Notes under the pieces: model-generated
Seen by the model: only the letters and a program-made list of their open reading frames with translations
Database searches by the model: none
What the model was told of the DNA's origin: nothing
DNA from: Acidobacteriota bacterium
Lineage (GTDB): Bacteria; Acidobacteriota; Vicinamibacteria; Vicinamibacterales; UBA8438
Assembly: GCA_022562495.1 (NCBI GenBank)
Contig: JADFPE010000011.1
Location: 1-36,856, forward strand
Direction: 5' to 3'
Length of the DNA: 36,856 nucleotides
Position numbers and translations under genes: made by a program
Shown here: piece by piece, positions 1 to 9,591 of the stretch
Layout of the letters: each line of letters starts with the position of its first letter
Numbering within the stretch: the stretch's first letter is position 1

Positions 1-220
1 GGAGCACGCCGTTTCAGATGAGGAAGTCTGGTGCCACGAAGTAGAGCTTCGCGAACATGCTCCGGGCGTGGCATCCTGCAAAAGTCGGCGTTGATCCATT
101 CGTCACAGGAATCGCATACTGCCGGTACACCCTACGTCGCGCCGTGCCATGGCCAGACGCGGCAATGAGGACGACACCGGAACACTTGTCCAGGCATCTC
201 TCTCACTCGGAACACGAATC

Positions 221-1582
221 ATGATCATCACCAAGAAAGCGCTGCCGCGGCGGACGTTCCTGCGCGGCATGGGTGCCACGATGGCCCTTCCGCTCCTCGA
301 TGCGATGGTGCCGGCCGCGACCGCCCTCGCGCAGACCGTCGCCAACCCGACACTGCGTCTCGGCTTCATCTACGTGCCGAACGGCGTCATCCAGGATCAG
401 TGGGTGCCGACCGCGACCGGTCGGGGCTTCGACTTCTCGCCGATTCTGAGCCCACTCGAGCCGTTCCGCGAGCAGGTATTGGTGTTGAGCGGCCTGGCGC
501 ATCGGCAGGCCGACTCGTTCGGCGACGGCAACGGCGACCACCCGCGCGCCACCGCGGTGTGGTTGAGCGGCGTGCACGCATGGGAGCGTCGCGGTCGTCA
601 GGGTCCGACCGACATCAAGCTCGGGATTACGGCCGATCAGATCGCGGCGCGTGCGCTCGGCACGCAGACCCCGCTGCCGTCGCTCGAGCTGGTGCTCGAG
701 ACACCGACGGCGATCGCCTGCGACACCGGGGACTGTTTCTACTCGAACACGATCTCCTGGCTCGATGAGACGACACCGCTCGACATGGAGGCACACCCCC
801 GTATCGTCTTCGAGCGGCTGTTCGGCGACGGCGGCAGCGCGGCGGATCGGCTCGCCGTGATGAAACGCACCGGCAGCATCCTCGACTCGGTCACACGGGA
901 AGTCGCCCGTCTCGAGCGGACGCTCGACCCGCGCGACCGGAACAAGCTGGACGAGTATCTCACCGCCGTCCGCGACGTCGAGGAGCGGATCCAGCGCTCA
1001 GAATCACGAGACGTGGAGTCGATCATCGAGCTGCCCGAACGGCCGGTCGATATTCCGGAGACGTTCGACGAGCACGCGATGCTCATGTTCGACCTCCAGA
1101 CGCTCGCCTTCCAGGCCGACATCACGCGGGTCTTCACGCTGATGATGGCCCGCGAAGCCAGCCCGAGGACCTATCCGGACATCGGGGTGCCCGACCAGCA
1201 TCACACCATGTCGCATCACCGGAACGATCCGGAGTACATGGCCAAGAAGGCGAAGATCGACACCTATCACATCCACCTGCTCGCCCGCTTCCTGGAGAAG
1301 CTGCGGAACACGCCGGACGGCGACGGCAACCTGCTCGACCACTCGATGATCGTCTACGGCGGTGGCATCGGGAACGGCAACCTGCACGAGCACACCAACT
1401 TGCCGTGTCTGGTGGCCGGGGGGGGCGGCGGCCGGCTCAAGGGCGGGCGTCACCTCGCCTACCCGGAAGACACGCAGATGGCGAACCTGCTACTCACCGT
1501 CCTCGACAAGGCGGGGGTGCAGGCGGAGCAACTCGGCGACAGCAGTGGCCTGCTGAACACCGGGACGCTCGCCGACGTGTAG
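221..1582 (+). CDS. DUF1552 domain-containing exported protein
   Basis: ORF 149-1582 with likely start ATG 221 (MIITKKALPRRTFLRGMGATMALPLLDAMVPAATALAQ, Tat-like RRTFLRG signal); DUF1552-type body (FIYVPNGV, GHADQHHTMSHH-like, DHSMIVYGGGIGNGNLHEHTNLPCLVAGGGGGRLKGGRH). Confidence 0.85.
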   Translation: MIITKKALPRRTFLRGMGATMALPLLDAMVPAATALAQTVANPTLRLGFIYVPNGVIQDQWVPTATGRGFDFSPILSPLEPFREQVLVLSGLAHRQADSFGDGNGDHPRATAVWLSGVHAWERRGRQGPTDIKLGITADQIAARALGTQTPLPSLELVLETPTAIACDTGDCFYSNTISWLDETTPLDMEAHPRIVFERLFGDGGSAADRLAVMKRTGSILDSVTREVARLERTLDPRDRNKLDEYLTAVRDVEERIQRSESRDVESIIELPERPVDIPETFDEHAMLMFDLQTLAFQADITRVFTLMMAREASPRTYPDIGVPDQHHTMSHHRNDPEYMAKKAKIDTYHIHLLARFLEKLRNTPDGDGNLLDHSMIVYGGGIGNGNLHEHTNLPCLVAGGGGGRLKGGRHLAYPEDTQMANLLLTVLDKAGVQAEQLGDSSGLLNTGTLADV

Positions 1583-1594
1583 TGGAATGGCCCG

Positions 1595-1768
1595 CCCCGG
1601 GTAACACGGGCCTTCAGGCCCATCGTCACAAGGCTGCTGCGCCCCGGTAGCACGGGCCTTCAGGCCCGTCGTCCCAAGGCTGCGTCCCGGTAGCGGGCCT
1701 TCAGACCGGTCGTCCCAAGGCTGCTGCGCCCCGGTAACAAGGGCCTTCAGGCCCGTCGTCCCAATGGT
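1595..1768. repeat. Four tandem ~44-bp imperfect copies of a GGGCCTTCAGGCCC palindromic repeat
   Basis: Copies at ~1595-1641, 1641-1684, 1685-1728, 1729-1768, consensus ccccggtaacacGGGCCTTCAGGCCCgtcgtcccaaggctgctgcg; each contains a GC-rich palindrome. Confidence 0.9.
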
Positions 1769-1872
1769 GTGTCCGGTGCTGATCGCATGCGATGAGCACG
1801 ACCGGCAGGCCAGCAGCCGCTGCTGACGATGTCGTGATCTCTCGAGGCCGCGCCCAGCCAACGCGGTCGTCC

Positions 1873-1892
1873 AGCCCCCGCGTAGCGGGGCT
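1873..1892. repeat. Dispersed hairpin repeat AGCCCCCGCGTAGCGGGGCT (copy 1)
   Basis: agcccccgcgtagcggggctgtgaga here and agcccccgcgtagcggggctgtaaga at 27155-27180. Confidence 0.8.
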
Positions 1893-1904
1893 GTGAGACA
1901 CGCT

Positions 1905-1933
1905 CGTCTAGCGAGGCGGAGCCTCGCTAGACG
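1905..1933. terminator. Perfect 13-bp stem hairpin between convergent genes, probable bidirectional terminator
   Basis: cgtctagcgaggc (1905-1917) gga gcctcgctagacg (1921-1933); the stem overlaps the stop codon of the minus-strand DUF1552 gene. Confidence 0.6.
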
Positions 1934-3270
1934 GTGAGGCGATCGAGCGGGCCCGTGCTGTCGCCGAAGGTTTCGACGGGAACCCCCAGCTTCTCCAGAA
2001 TCGTGACCCACAGGTTCGCCAGCGGCGTCCCCTTGGGGTAGCGGACGTAGCGGCCGCCTGTGATCCCGGCTTTCGTGCCACCGACCAATGCAATTGGCAG
2101 GTCGTCATAGAAATGCGTGTTGCTGTCGCTGATGCCGGTGCCATACAGGAGCAGCGTGTGGTCGAGCATCGTGCCGTCGCCTTCAGGCAACGCGGCCAGC
2201 TTCTCGACCAGATACGCAAACTGCTGGCAATGGTATTCGTTGATCTTGTGCAATCGCTCGAGCTTCGCGGGCTCATCCTGGTGGTGCGACAGCGGATGAT
2301 GCGAATCTGAGACGCCGACTTCCGGATATGCGCGGCCGCTGATCTCACGCGCGAGCATGAACGTGCTGATGCGGGTCAGATCGGTCTGATAGGCGAGCGC
2401 CAGCAGATCCATCATGAGCTTCGCATGCTCGCCGTAGTCGCTCGGCACCCCCACCGGCTGATTGACCACCGGGAGCTCCTGCGAATTTTGTCGCTCGGCC
2501 ATCTGGATGCGCCGTTCGATATCGCGCACCGCCTCGAGATACTCGTCGAGCTTGGCCCGGTCGCTCGACCCGATGACCTGCCCGAGCCCCTTCAGGGCGT
2601 CGCCGACGCTATCCAGAATGCTGCGGTCCCGGCGCATGCGGGCCAGCCGCGCCTCGGGATCGGTGCTGCCGGTCGTGCCGAACAGGAGCTCGAACACGGC
2701 GCGCGGGTCGTTCTCGATCGGAAGCGGCGTTGTCGGCGTACGCCAGGCGATTGTGTTCGTGTACGCGCAGCTTGCGCCACCGCACGAGCCCAGCATCGCG
2801 TTCGACTCGATGCCAAGCTCGAGTGAGGCCAGCTGTGTTTCCTTCGACAGCTCGCGCGCGGCGATCTGGTCCATCGAGACCTCGGCATACACGTCGGCGC
2901 CGTTGGTGGCCTTGAACGGCACACCGGTCAGGAAGGTGCCGGCAGCGCGGGCGTGGGCCCCCCCGCCCTTGACGAGGCTCGCCGCCTCGTCGTCGAGGCC
3001 GCCACACATCAGGATGTTGTCCTTGAACGCGCTCAACGACCGCAGCGTGGGCGGCAGCTCTGCGAGCGGCCCCTCGGTCTTCGGAGACCAGTAGGGCATC
3101 GACATCCCGTTGGGGACGTAAAAGATCCCAAACCGGCGGACCGGTGCCGCGGCGGTCTTGCTGAGGGCGGTCAGCGCCGGGACCATGCCGTCGAGTAGCG
3201 GTAACGCAATGGTCGCCCCGAGACCGCGCAAGACGGTGCGGCGTGGCAGATGCATCTTGCTGATGAACAT
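1927..3270 (-). CDS. DUF1552 domain-containing exported protein (second paralog)
   Basis: Likely start MFISKMHLPRRTVLRGLGATIALPLLDGMVPALTALSK; strong similarity to the 221-1582 product (FYVPNGM, DSHHPLSHH, LLYGTGISDSNTHFYDDLPIALVGG). Confidence 0.85.
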   Translation of the reverse strand: MFISKMHLPRRTVLRGLGATIALPLLDGMVPALTALSKTAAAPVRRFGIFYVPNGMSMPYWSPKTEGPLAELPPTLRSLSAFKDNILMCGGLDDEAASLVKGGGAHARAAGTFLTGVPFKATNGADVYAEVSMDQIAARELSKETQLASLELGIESNAMLGSCGGASCAYTNTIAWRTPTTPLPIENDPRAVFELLFGTTGSTDPEARLARMRRDRSILDSVGDALKGLGQVIGSSDRAKLDEYLEAVRDIERRIQMAERQNSQELPVVNQPVGVPSDYGEHAKLMMDLLALAYQTDLTRISTFMLAREISGRAYPEVGVSDSHHPLSHHQDEPAKLERLHKINEYHCQQFAYLVEKLAALPEGDGTMLDHTLLLYGTGISDSNTHFYDDLPIALVGGTKAGITGGRYVRYPKGTPLANLWVTILEKLGVPVETFGDSTGPLDRLTV

Positions 3271-3331
3271 GCCCAATCTCCTCTGTCCCCTGCGTGCGAC
3301 GCGCGACCTGTGGACGCGCGCCACTACGCGC

Positions 3332-5809
3332 CTATGGCTGTTGCGCGACCGCGGTCAGCGGCGCCGTCTCGCCCGCGCCCGGTGTGCGCTGCAACCGGAA
3401 CGGATCGCTCGCGACGATGTGCTGCAGGAGCGACGACCACCGGTAGTCGTCGCGTGCCACGTCGCGCACGATCTGCCGGATGGCCGGCGCGTCATAGTAC
3501 GCCACGCCGCGCCCCAGCGCGTAGGTGAGCAGCTTCTCGGTGACGGTCCTGATGAACGCGCCGTGGCCCTCACGCAGCAACGCCTCTCGAAACGCGCGCG
3601 GGCTGTCGATGGTCTCGCCCGACAGGCTGATGGTGGCATCAATGGCAGCCCTCCCGTCGGTCTCGCGCCATCGCCCGATCGCGTCGAAGTGTTCTAGCGC
3701 GAACCCCAGCGGATCCATGCGGCGATGGCAGCTTGCGCAGACGGGGCTGCGCCGGTGCGCCTCCATGCGCTCGCGCAGCGACGTCGGACTGCTCGCGTCG
3801 GCCTCCTCGAGCGGCGGCACATTGGCCGGCGGCGGCGGCGGCGGCGCGCCGAGCAGCGCCTCCAGCACCCATTTCCCGCGCAGCACGACCGACGTGCGAT
3901 TGGCATAGGACGTCACCGTCAGGAGACTCGCGTGCCCCAGCAGACCGTGGCGCCGGTCGTCGGTCCACGTCACCCGCCGAAAATGGCTGCCGTAGACGTC
4001 GTCCACCTCGTAGTGCCGGGCCAGCTGCTCGTTCAGGTAGGTGTAGTCGGCTCGCAACAGCTCCGGGATGGGCCGATCCTCCCGCACCTGACTCTCGAAG
4101 AACAGCTCCGTCTCGCTGACCATCGCCTTGCGCAGCGTGTCGTTGAACCCGGCAAAGAGGTTCCCGTCCGGATCCTGCGCGTGGATGTTGCGCATCTGCA
4201 GCCACTGCCCGACGAAATCGTTCATGAACCGCGTGGCGCGCCGATCGGCGAGCATGCGTCGCACCTGCCCGGCCACGACCGCGGGATCACTCAGCCGGTT
4301 GCGCGCGGCGAGATCGAGGAGTTGGTCATCGGGGATGCTTCTCCAGAGGAAGAACGAGAGCCGCGACGCCAACTCCAGATCGCTCAATCGGTACACGGTG
4401 CCTGGCGGCGAATCGACGGGCTGGGCTTCGACGCGGAGGAGGAACTGCGGCATCGCGAGCAGCGTTTCCAGCGCGCGCTCGATCCCCGCATCGAAGTCTT
4501 GGTCGGTGCGGCCCTCCCGATAGGTGTCGAGCAGCGCATCGACTTCCGCGTCAGTGACACCCCGTCGATAGGCGCGCCGCGCCAGCGAGGTGAGGATCTC
4601 GCGCGCGCACGCCTCCTCGGCCTCGTCGCTGCTATCGCTCGGGTAGCAGGTGAAGATCTGTCGCCGACTCGGGGTCTCCGTCGGTACCGTGCCATCGAAC
4701 GGGCCCGAGATAGTGAGCATGTCGACGCCGGGCAGATCGCTCACCGTGGCGGGCGACGGGGCGGCATCGGTGAACGCGACCGACACGAGTCGCGTGCCCG
4801 CCTCGAGCGGCACGCGCAGCTCCAGCTCGTCGTCGGCGGTCATCCGATACTCGTGAAGCCGCTGGCCCTCGACATCGCCCTCGCGCACCGCGACCAATTG
4901 CCCGGGGTCGGGTCCCGGGTACATGCCGCCGATGTCGAACGTCTTGACGAGGGCGCGGTCGACACGCACCTCGATGCGATGCGCGCTTTCCCCGATGCCC
5001 TCAATCGCCTGGGTCGTCCCGTTCCGCTTGAGGCGGATCGCGAAGACATAGTCGCCGTCGAGCGGAAAATGGTGGCGCACGGCCAGGCCGCCGTGGGTCG
5101 CGAACGGCATGTCCTCGTTCAGTCGGACGTCGCGCCGTTCGAACCCGGTCCGGTACACCTGCATGACCGGGCGGTTGTCGGGACTGCCGACCGCCGCGCG
5201 ACTGATCTTCGTGGCCGCGGTGATATACCGGGCCATCAGCGCCGGCGTGATCGAGAGCACCTCGGCGTTGTTGTCGAACCCGAAGCCGGCCATGTCGCTG
5301 GGCAGCAACGCCGTGCCGTCGATTTCCAGCGCGAGCAAATCTTCGATGGCATTGACGTATTCGACGCGATTCATCCGGTGCGCGACGACCCGTCCAGGGT
5401 TGGGGTCGGCCGCGGCCACCCGGTCGAGCGCCGTCTCGAGCGACGTGGCGAAGGCATCGATGGTCGACGCATCGGGTCGGGGCCGACCCTCCGGCGGCAT
5501 CTGCCCGCTGCGGAGCTTCTGCACGACCTTTTCCAGCATCTCGGCGTTCGCGGCGACCTGCTCGATGTCGAGCTGGTCGAGCAGGAGGCCGGCGGTCTGC
5601 AGCCGCTCGTTGTGGCAGGTCACGCAGTATCGATCGAAGAGCTCGCGTGACGGGGGTTGGGCCGCCGGAGCCGCCGCTTCCGTGCGCTGCGACGATCGGT
5701 TCGCCGCTGGCGCGCCCGCGGCCTGGACCTGGGCGAGTTGCAGAGACACGCCTCCGGCCACCGCGAGTCCAACCAGTCCGGCCGTGCTCAATATCGTCGG
5801 CATGTACAT
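3332..5809 (-). CDS. DUF1592/DUF1588/DUF1587/DUF1595/DUF1585-type cytochrome c-like protein
   Basis: Two CXXCH motifs (RYCVTCHNERL, CASCHRRMDPLGFALEHFDAIGRWR), N-terminal signal, DUF1592-family motifs (RLSFFLWRSIPDDQLLDLAARNRL); next to a DUF1552 gene on the same strand. Confidence 0.85.
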   Translation of the reverse strand: MYMPTILSTAGLVGLAVAGGVSLQLAQVQAAGAPAANRSSQRTEAAAPAAQPPSRELFDRYCVTCHNERLQTAGLLLDQLDIEQVAANAEMLEKVVQKLRSGQMPPEGRPRPDASTIDAFATSLETALDRVAAADPNPGRVVAHRMNRVEYVNAIEDLLALEIDGTALLPSDMAGFGFDNNAEVLSITPALMARYITAATKISRAAVGSPDNRPVMQVYRTGFERRDVRLNEDMPFATHGGLAVRHHFPLDGDYVFAIRLKRNGTTQAIEGIGESAHRIEVRVDRALVKTFDIGGMYPGPDPGQLVAVREGDVEGQRLHEYRMTADDELELRVPLEAGTRLVSVAFTDAAPSPATVSDLPGVDMLTISGPFDGTVPTETPSRRQIFTCYPSDSSDEAEEACAREILTSLARRAYRRGVTDAEVDALLDTYREGRTDQDFDAGIERALETLLAMPQFLLRVEAQPVDSPPGTVYRLSDLELASRLSFFLWRSIPDDQLLDLAARNRLSDPAVVAGQVRRMLADRRATRFMNDFVGQWLQMRNIHAQDPDGNLFAGFNDTLRKAMVSETELFFESQVREDRPIPELLRADYTYLNEQLARHYEVDDVYGSHFRRVTWTDDRRHGLLGHASLLTVTSYANRTSVVLRGKWVLEALLGAPPPPPPANVPPLEEADASSPTSLRERMEAHRRSPVCASCHRRMDPLGFALEHFDAIGRWRETDGRAAIDATISLSGETIDSPRAFREALLREGHGAFIRTVTEKLLTYALGRGVAYYDAPAIRQIVRDVARDDYRWSSLLQHIVASDPFRLQRTPGAGETAPLTAVAQQP

Positions 5810-5869
5810 GGTCGCCAGCCTCGTGAACGTGATTCTGGCCTGGATTTACAGCGTGGAGTATATCACCGC

Positions 5870-5898
5870 TTGTGACGGCGCGGCTCTCTGCGTATAGT
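5870..5898 (+). promoter_or_regulatory. Candidate sigma70 promoter for the ankyrin-repeat gene
   Basis: TTGTGA (5870-5875), 17-bp spacer, TATAGT (5893-5898), 41 bp upstream of ATG 5940. Confidence 0.5.
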
Positions 5899-5939
5899 TG
5901 TGCGTATCGCTGGTTGTGAGAACGAGGGGACAAGCACCT

Positions 5940-7526
5940 ATGGGCGCCACAGTGAATCGTCTGGCCGGCATGTGGGTGTGTCCGTTGGTCGTGGCTGTCG
6001 GCGTGGCGACGTCCGCCGGACAGGATCTGCGGCTGGTGCACGCCGTCGCGGACCAGGACACGCACGCGGTGCGCGCGCTGCTCGACGAGGGCGTCGATGT
6101 CAACACGCCGTGGGCGGACGGGTCGACGGCACTCCTCTGGGCGGCCCACTGGGACAACCTCGACATCGCAGACCGGCTGCTCGGCGACGGAGCCGACGCG
6201 AATGCGGCCGATGACCACGGCGTGACCCCGCTCGAGCGGGCCGCGGAGAACGCGAGTCTGGCCATGGTCGAGAAGCTGTTGGCCGCCGGCGCCGACACGA
6301 CCATGGCCCAGACCAGTGGGCTGACGCCGCTGATGACCGCCGCACGGACTGGCAATGTGCAGGTCGTCAGCGCGCTCCTGGCCGCCGGCGCGGACATCGC
6401 CGCGGCCACGACCGAAACCAAGAGCACGGCGTTGATGTGGGCGGTGGCGGAGTCACATCGGGACATCGTCGGTGTGCTGCTCGATGGCGGCGCCGACCCG
6501 CACAGCTCCACGGCGCAGGGGTTCACGCCGCTGCTGTTCGTCGCAGGCAACGGCGACATCGAAATGGCGGAGACCCTGATTGCCGCCGGTGTCGACGTGA
6601 ACGAGACCGGCGTGGACGGCACCCATGCCCTGCCGTATGCGATCGGGAGTGGCCAGGACGCGTTCGTCCGGTTTCTGCTCAGACAGGGCGCCGATCCCAA
6701 CGGCTCGATGGGTGGCATTCACGCGCTGCACGTTGCGGCGGGAGCCGTCGGCACCTGGTTGAGCGATTGGTCCCGCCACCATGGCCTGGGCGGCTCGTAT
6801 CTTGGAGGCGGGTTCGGACGGCGGAGCAGCCTCTCCGCGGATCGCCGGCTGCCGCTGGTGCTCGCGCTGCTCGAGCACGGCGCGGACCCGAACATCCGCA
6901 TCACGACCTCCGCCATGTTCATGAGCTACATCGGCCATCCCACGAAAGGGGCGTTCGAGCCGTTCTCGATCGGCACCGGAGATCTTCGAGGGGCCACGCC
7001 CCTGTGGGTGGCGGCCTACGCGGCAAATCGGAACGGCACCGGCGAGATCGAGATCATCCGGACGCTCCTGGCGGCAGGCGCAGACCAGCACCTGACGACC
7101 GATGACGGGACCACGCCGTTCATGGCCGCCGCGGGGCTCGGTCGCGGTTCGTATACGCCGCGGGAACCGCGTGGGGCCCGTTCGCCAAGTGCGGAGGCGG
7201 CGGTCAAGATGCTGCTCGAGGCGGGTGCTGACATCAACGCGGTCAACGAAGCCGATTTCACGGCCCTGCACGGTGCCGCGTTCCGCGGGTTGAACGAGGT
7301 GATCGCGTATCTGGTGGCCGAGGGCGCCGCCCTCGACGCGCGCGATTTTCGGGGACGTACCGCGTTCCGTATCGCGGAAGGCGCCAAGCAATCCTTCCAG
7401 TTCCAAGGCTGGCCGGAGACCGCCGAGCTGCTGAAGCAACTGGGCGCCGATACTCGCCTGGGCATTCCGGGAACGGTCCACGAGCGCCTGCGCGACGTTC
7501 CCGTCGCCGCAGACCAACAACCCTGA
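5940..7526 (+). CDS. Exported ankyrin repeat domain protein
   Basis: Signal-like N-terminus (MGATVNRLAGMWVCPLVVAVGVATSAGQ) and many ANK repeats (GLTPLMTAARTGNVQVVSALLAAGADI etc.). Confidence 0.85.
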   Translation: MGATVNRLAGMWVCPLVVAVGVATSAGQDLRLVHAVADQDTHAVRALLDEGVDVNTPWADGSTALLWAAHWDNLDIADRLLGDGADANAADDHGVTPLERAAENASLAMVEKLLAAGADTTMAQTSGLTPLMTAARTGNVQVVSALLAAGADIAAATTETKSTALMWAVAESHRDIVGVLLDGGADPHSSTAQGFTPLLFVAGNGDIEMAETLIAAGVDVNETGVDGTHALPYAIGSGQDAFVRFLLRQGADPNGSMGGIHALHVAAGAVGTWLSDWSRHHGLGGSYLGGGFGRRSSLSADRRLPLVLALLEHGADPNIRITTSAMFMSYIGHPTKGAFEPFSIGTGDLRGATPLWVAAYAANRNGTGEIEIIRTLLAAGADQHLTTDDGTTPFMAAAGLGRGSYTPREPRGARSPSAEAAVKMLLEAGADINAVNEADFTALHGAAFRGLNEVIAYLVAEGAALDARDFRGRTAFRIAEGAKQSFQFQGWPETAELLKQLGADTRLGIPGTVHERLRDVPVAADQQP

Positions 7527-7558
7527 TCGGACCTCGGGTAGACAGGCGCGCCGGAGGC

Positions 7559-7780
7559 TCACTCTCGCCGTCCCTGGCGCAACGCTCGATCGAGCACGTC
7601 GGTGACGGGGAGAATGTCTGGGCCCCTCCGCCAGGAGGCGTCGTCGAGCGGGTGCCCGTGCACCGCCACGATGCCGAGGATATCGCGCCACTGGCGGTCG
7701 GAGACCTCCTGGCCGCGGCGGTACCGACGGAGCTGCTGTCGGAGAATGTCTTCCGCCGTGGAGACGGAGAGAACGCGATC
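7559..7780 (-). pseudogene. C-terminal fragment of a nucleotidyltransferase-associated hypothetical protein
   Basis: Minus-frame peptide RVLSVSTAEDILRQQLRRYRRGQEVSDRQWRDILGIVAVHGHPLDDASWRRGPDILPVTDVLDRALRQGRRE*, resembling the C-termini of (S)AEDVILxKLRWYxxGGEVSDRQWRDVLGIL proteins; no N-terminal part present. Confidence 0.5.
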
Positions 7781-7782
7781 AG

Positions 7783-7896
7783 GCCCTGACCCTCGGCACC
7801 GCCGCCTACATGAGCCTGGAGCAGGCCAGGGGGAAACGCTCGACAATGCAGACCTACATCTTGGGCGTTTCCCTGGAGCACGGAGCACACCGATGA
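7783..7896 (+). pseudogene. Relic of a Ser/Thr protein kinase activation segment
   Basis: Translation from 7783: ALTLGTAAYMSLEQARGKRSTMQTYILGVSLEHGAHR*, matching the kinase consensus GTxAYMSPEQARGKxVDxRADIWAFG; no other kinase motifs nearby. Confidence 0.6.
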
Positions 7897-9590
7897 CGCC
7901 TCGCGTCGTGTCCACCATGTTGACCATGGTCCTCGGCCTGGCGTTCCTCGGGGCGCCCGCGCCGGCGACGGCACAGGTCGCCGACGTGTCGCCGGTCACC
8001 GACGCGATGCTGGCCGCGCCGTCCCCCGACGACTGGCTGCACTGGCGACGCACGCCGGACGGGTGGGGCTACAGCCCGCTCGACCAGATCACCCGCGAGA
8101 ACGTCGGGCAGCTCCGCATGGTCTGGTCGTGGGCCATGGAGCCCGGCATGCAGCAGACGACGCCGCTCGTCCACGACGGCGTCATGTATCTGGCCAGCCC
8201 CGGCAACATCGTGCACGCGCTCGACGCGGCCACGGGAGAGCTTCGGTGGGAATACCGCCGGGAGTTCCCGACCGCCGCCGGACGCCAGCGTCCGAACCGC
8301 AGCCTCTCGATCTACGGCGACAAGATCTTTCTCAACACCGCCGACGCGCATCTCGTGGCGCTTGACGCCGACACGGGCGAGGTGGTCTGGGACGTCGAGG
8401 TCGCCGATGCGGAGAAAGGGTTCCGCTTCACCAGCGGTTCGCTCCTGGCGCGTGGCAAGGTGATATCCGGCATCACCGGGTGCTCACGCTTCTGGGACGA
8501 GGGCTGCTTCATCACGGCGCACGATGCCGAGACCGGACGCGAGCTCTGGCGCACGTCGACCGTGGCGCGCCCGGGCGAGCCGGGCGGCGACACCTGGGGC
8601 GACCTGCCGATGCTGTTCCGTGGCGGCGGGGACGCCTGGATCACCGGCAGCTACGATGCGCAACTCGGTCTGATCTACTGGGGGGTCGCCCAGGCAAAGC
8701 CGTGGGCGCAGGTGAGCCGCACGACCAATGCCGACGCGCTCTACACCAGCTCGACGCTTGCGCTCGATCCGGACACCGGGGAGATGCAGTGGTATTACCA
8801 GCATCTGCCCGGCGAATCGCACGACATGGACGAGGTGTTCGAGCGGGTCCTGGTCGATGTCGACGGGCGGAAGTCGGTCTTCACCATGGGGAAGCTCGGC
8901 ATCCTGTGGCAGCTCGATCGGGAGACGGGCCGATTCATCCGCGCGACGGACCTCGGCTATCAGAATCTGGTCGATGTCGACCCGACGACCGGGCGGGTCT
9001 CCTATCGTCCCGGCAAGATTCCGCAGCTGAACGTCGAGCTCGAGTTCTGCCCGAGCCACTCCGGCTTCAAGAGCTGGCGCGCGATGGCGTACAGCCCGGA
9101 GACCGAGGCGTTCTACATTCCGCTCACGCTGAACTGTCAGAGGTCGATCTACATCGAGGTGGAGCAGCGCGAAGGGGGCGGCGGTGGCGGCCTCGGCCGG
9201 CGCGAGAACCTGCACCACCCGGCGAGCGACGGCAACCTCGGCGAGTTCGTGGCCATGCACGTGAGCGGCGAGATCCTGTGGTCGCACCGCACACGCACCC
9301 CGTTCAACTCGGCCGCGCTGACGACAGCGGGCGGACTGGCGTTCGTCGGCGACTGGGATCGGTTCATCCACGCCTACGACGTCGTGTCAGGCAACGCGCT
9401 GTGGGAGACACGGCTGCCGACCTCGGTCCAGGGGTTCCCGATCACCTACGCGGTCGACGGCACGCAGTATGTCGCGGTCCCGGTCGGCACCGGCTCGGGA
9501 AGCTGGTCGACGATTCCGCTGACTTTGACACCGGAGAAGCGACGTCCGGCAACCGGCAACGCGCTGTTCGTCTTCGCGCTGCCTGACTGA
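7893..9590 (+). CDS. PQQ-dependent alcohol/glucose dehydrogenase-type quinoprotein
   Basis: Signal peptide (MTPRVVSTMLTMVLGLAFLGAPAPATAQ); PQQ propeller motifs (YSPLDQITRENVGQLRMVWSWAM, ALDAATGELRWEYR, ALDPDTGEMQWYYQ, FTMGKLGILWQLDRETGRFI). Confidence 0.8.
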   Translation: MTPRVVSTMLTMVLGLAFLGAPAPATAQVADVSPVTDAMLAAPSPDDWLHWRRTPDGWGYSPLDQITRENVGQLRMVWSWAMEPGMQQTTPLVHDGVMYLASPGNIVHALDAATGELRWEYRREFPTAAGRQRPNRSLSIYGDKIFLNTADAHLVALDADTGEVVWDVEVADAEKGFRFTSGSLLARGKVISGITGCSRFWDEGCFITAHDAETGRELWRTSTVARPGEPGGDTWGDLPMLFRGGGDAWITGSYDAQLGLIYWGVAQAKPWAQVSRTTNADALYTSSTLALDPDTGEMQWYYQHLPGESHDMDEVFERVLVDVDGRKSVFTMGKLGILWQLDRETGRFIRATDLGYQNLVDVDPTTGRVSYRPGKIPQLNVELEFCPSHSGFKSWRAMAYSPETEAFYIPLTLNCQRSIYIEVEQREGGGGGGLGRRENLHHPASDGNLGEFVAMHVSGEILWSHRTRTPFNSAALTTAGGLAFVGDWDRFIHAYDVVSGNALWETRLPTSVQGFPITYAVDGTQYVAVPVGTGSGSWSTIPLTLTPEKRRPATGNALFVFALPD

Positions 9591-9591
9591 A

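Noticed and set aside
1595-1768. Possible CRISPR array
   Set aside because: Units abut with no unique spacers and each is itself palindromic; no cas genes seen.
3725-5650. 641-aa plus-strand ORF
   Set aside because: Antisense to the DUF1592 gene, which has CXXCH motifs and family signatures; the ORF composition is typical of GC-rich shadow frames.
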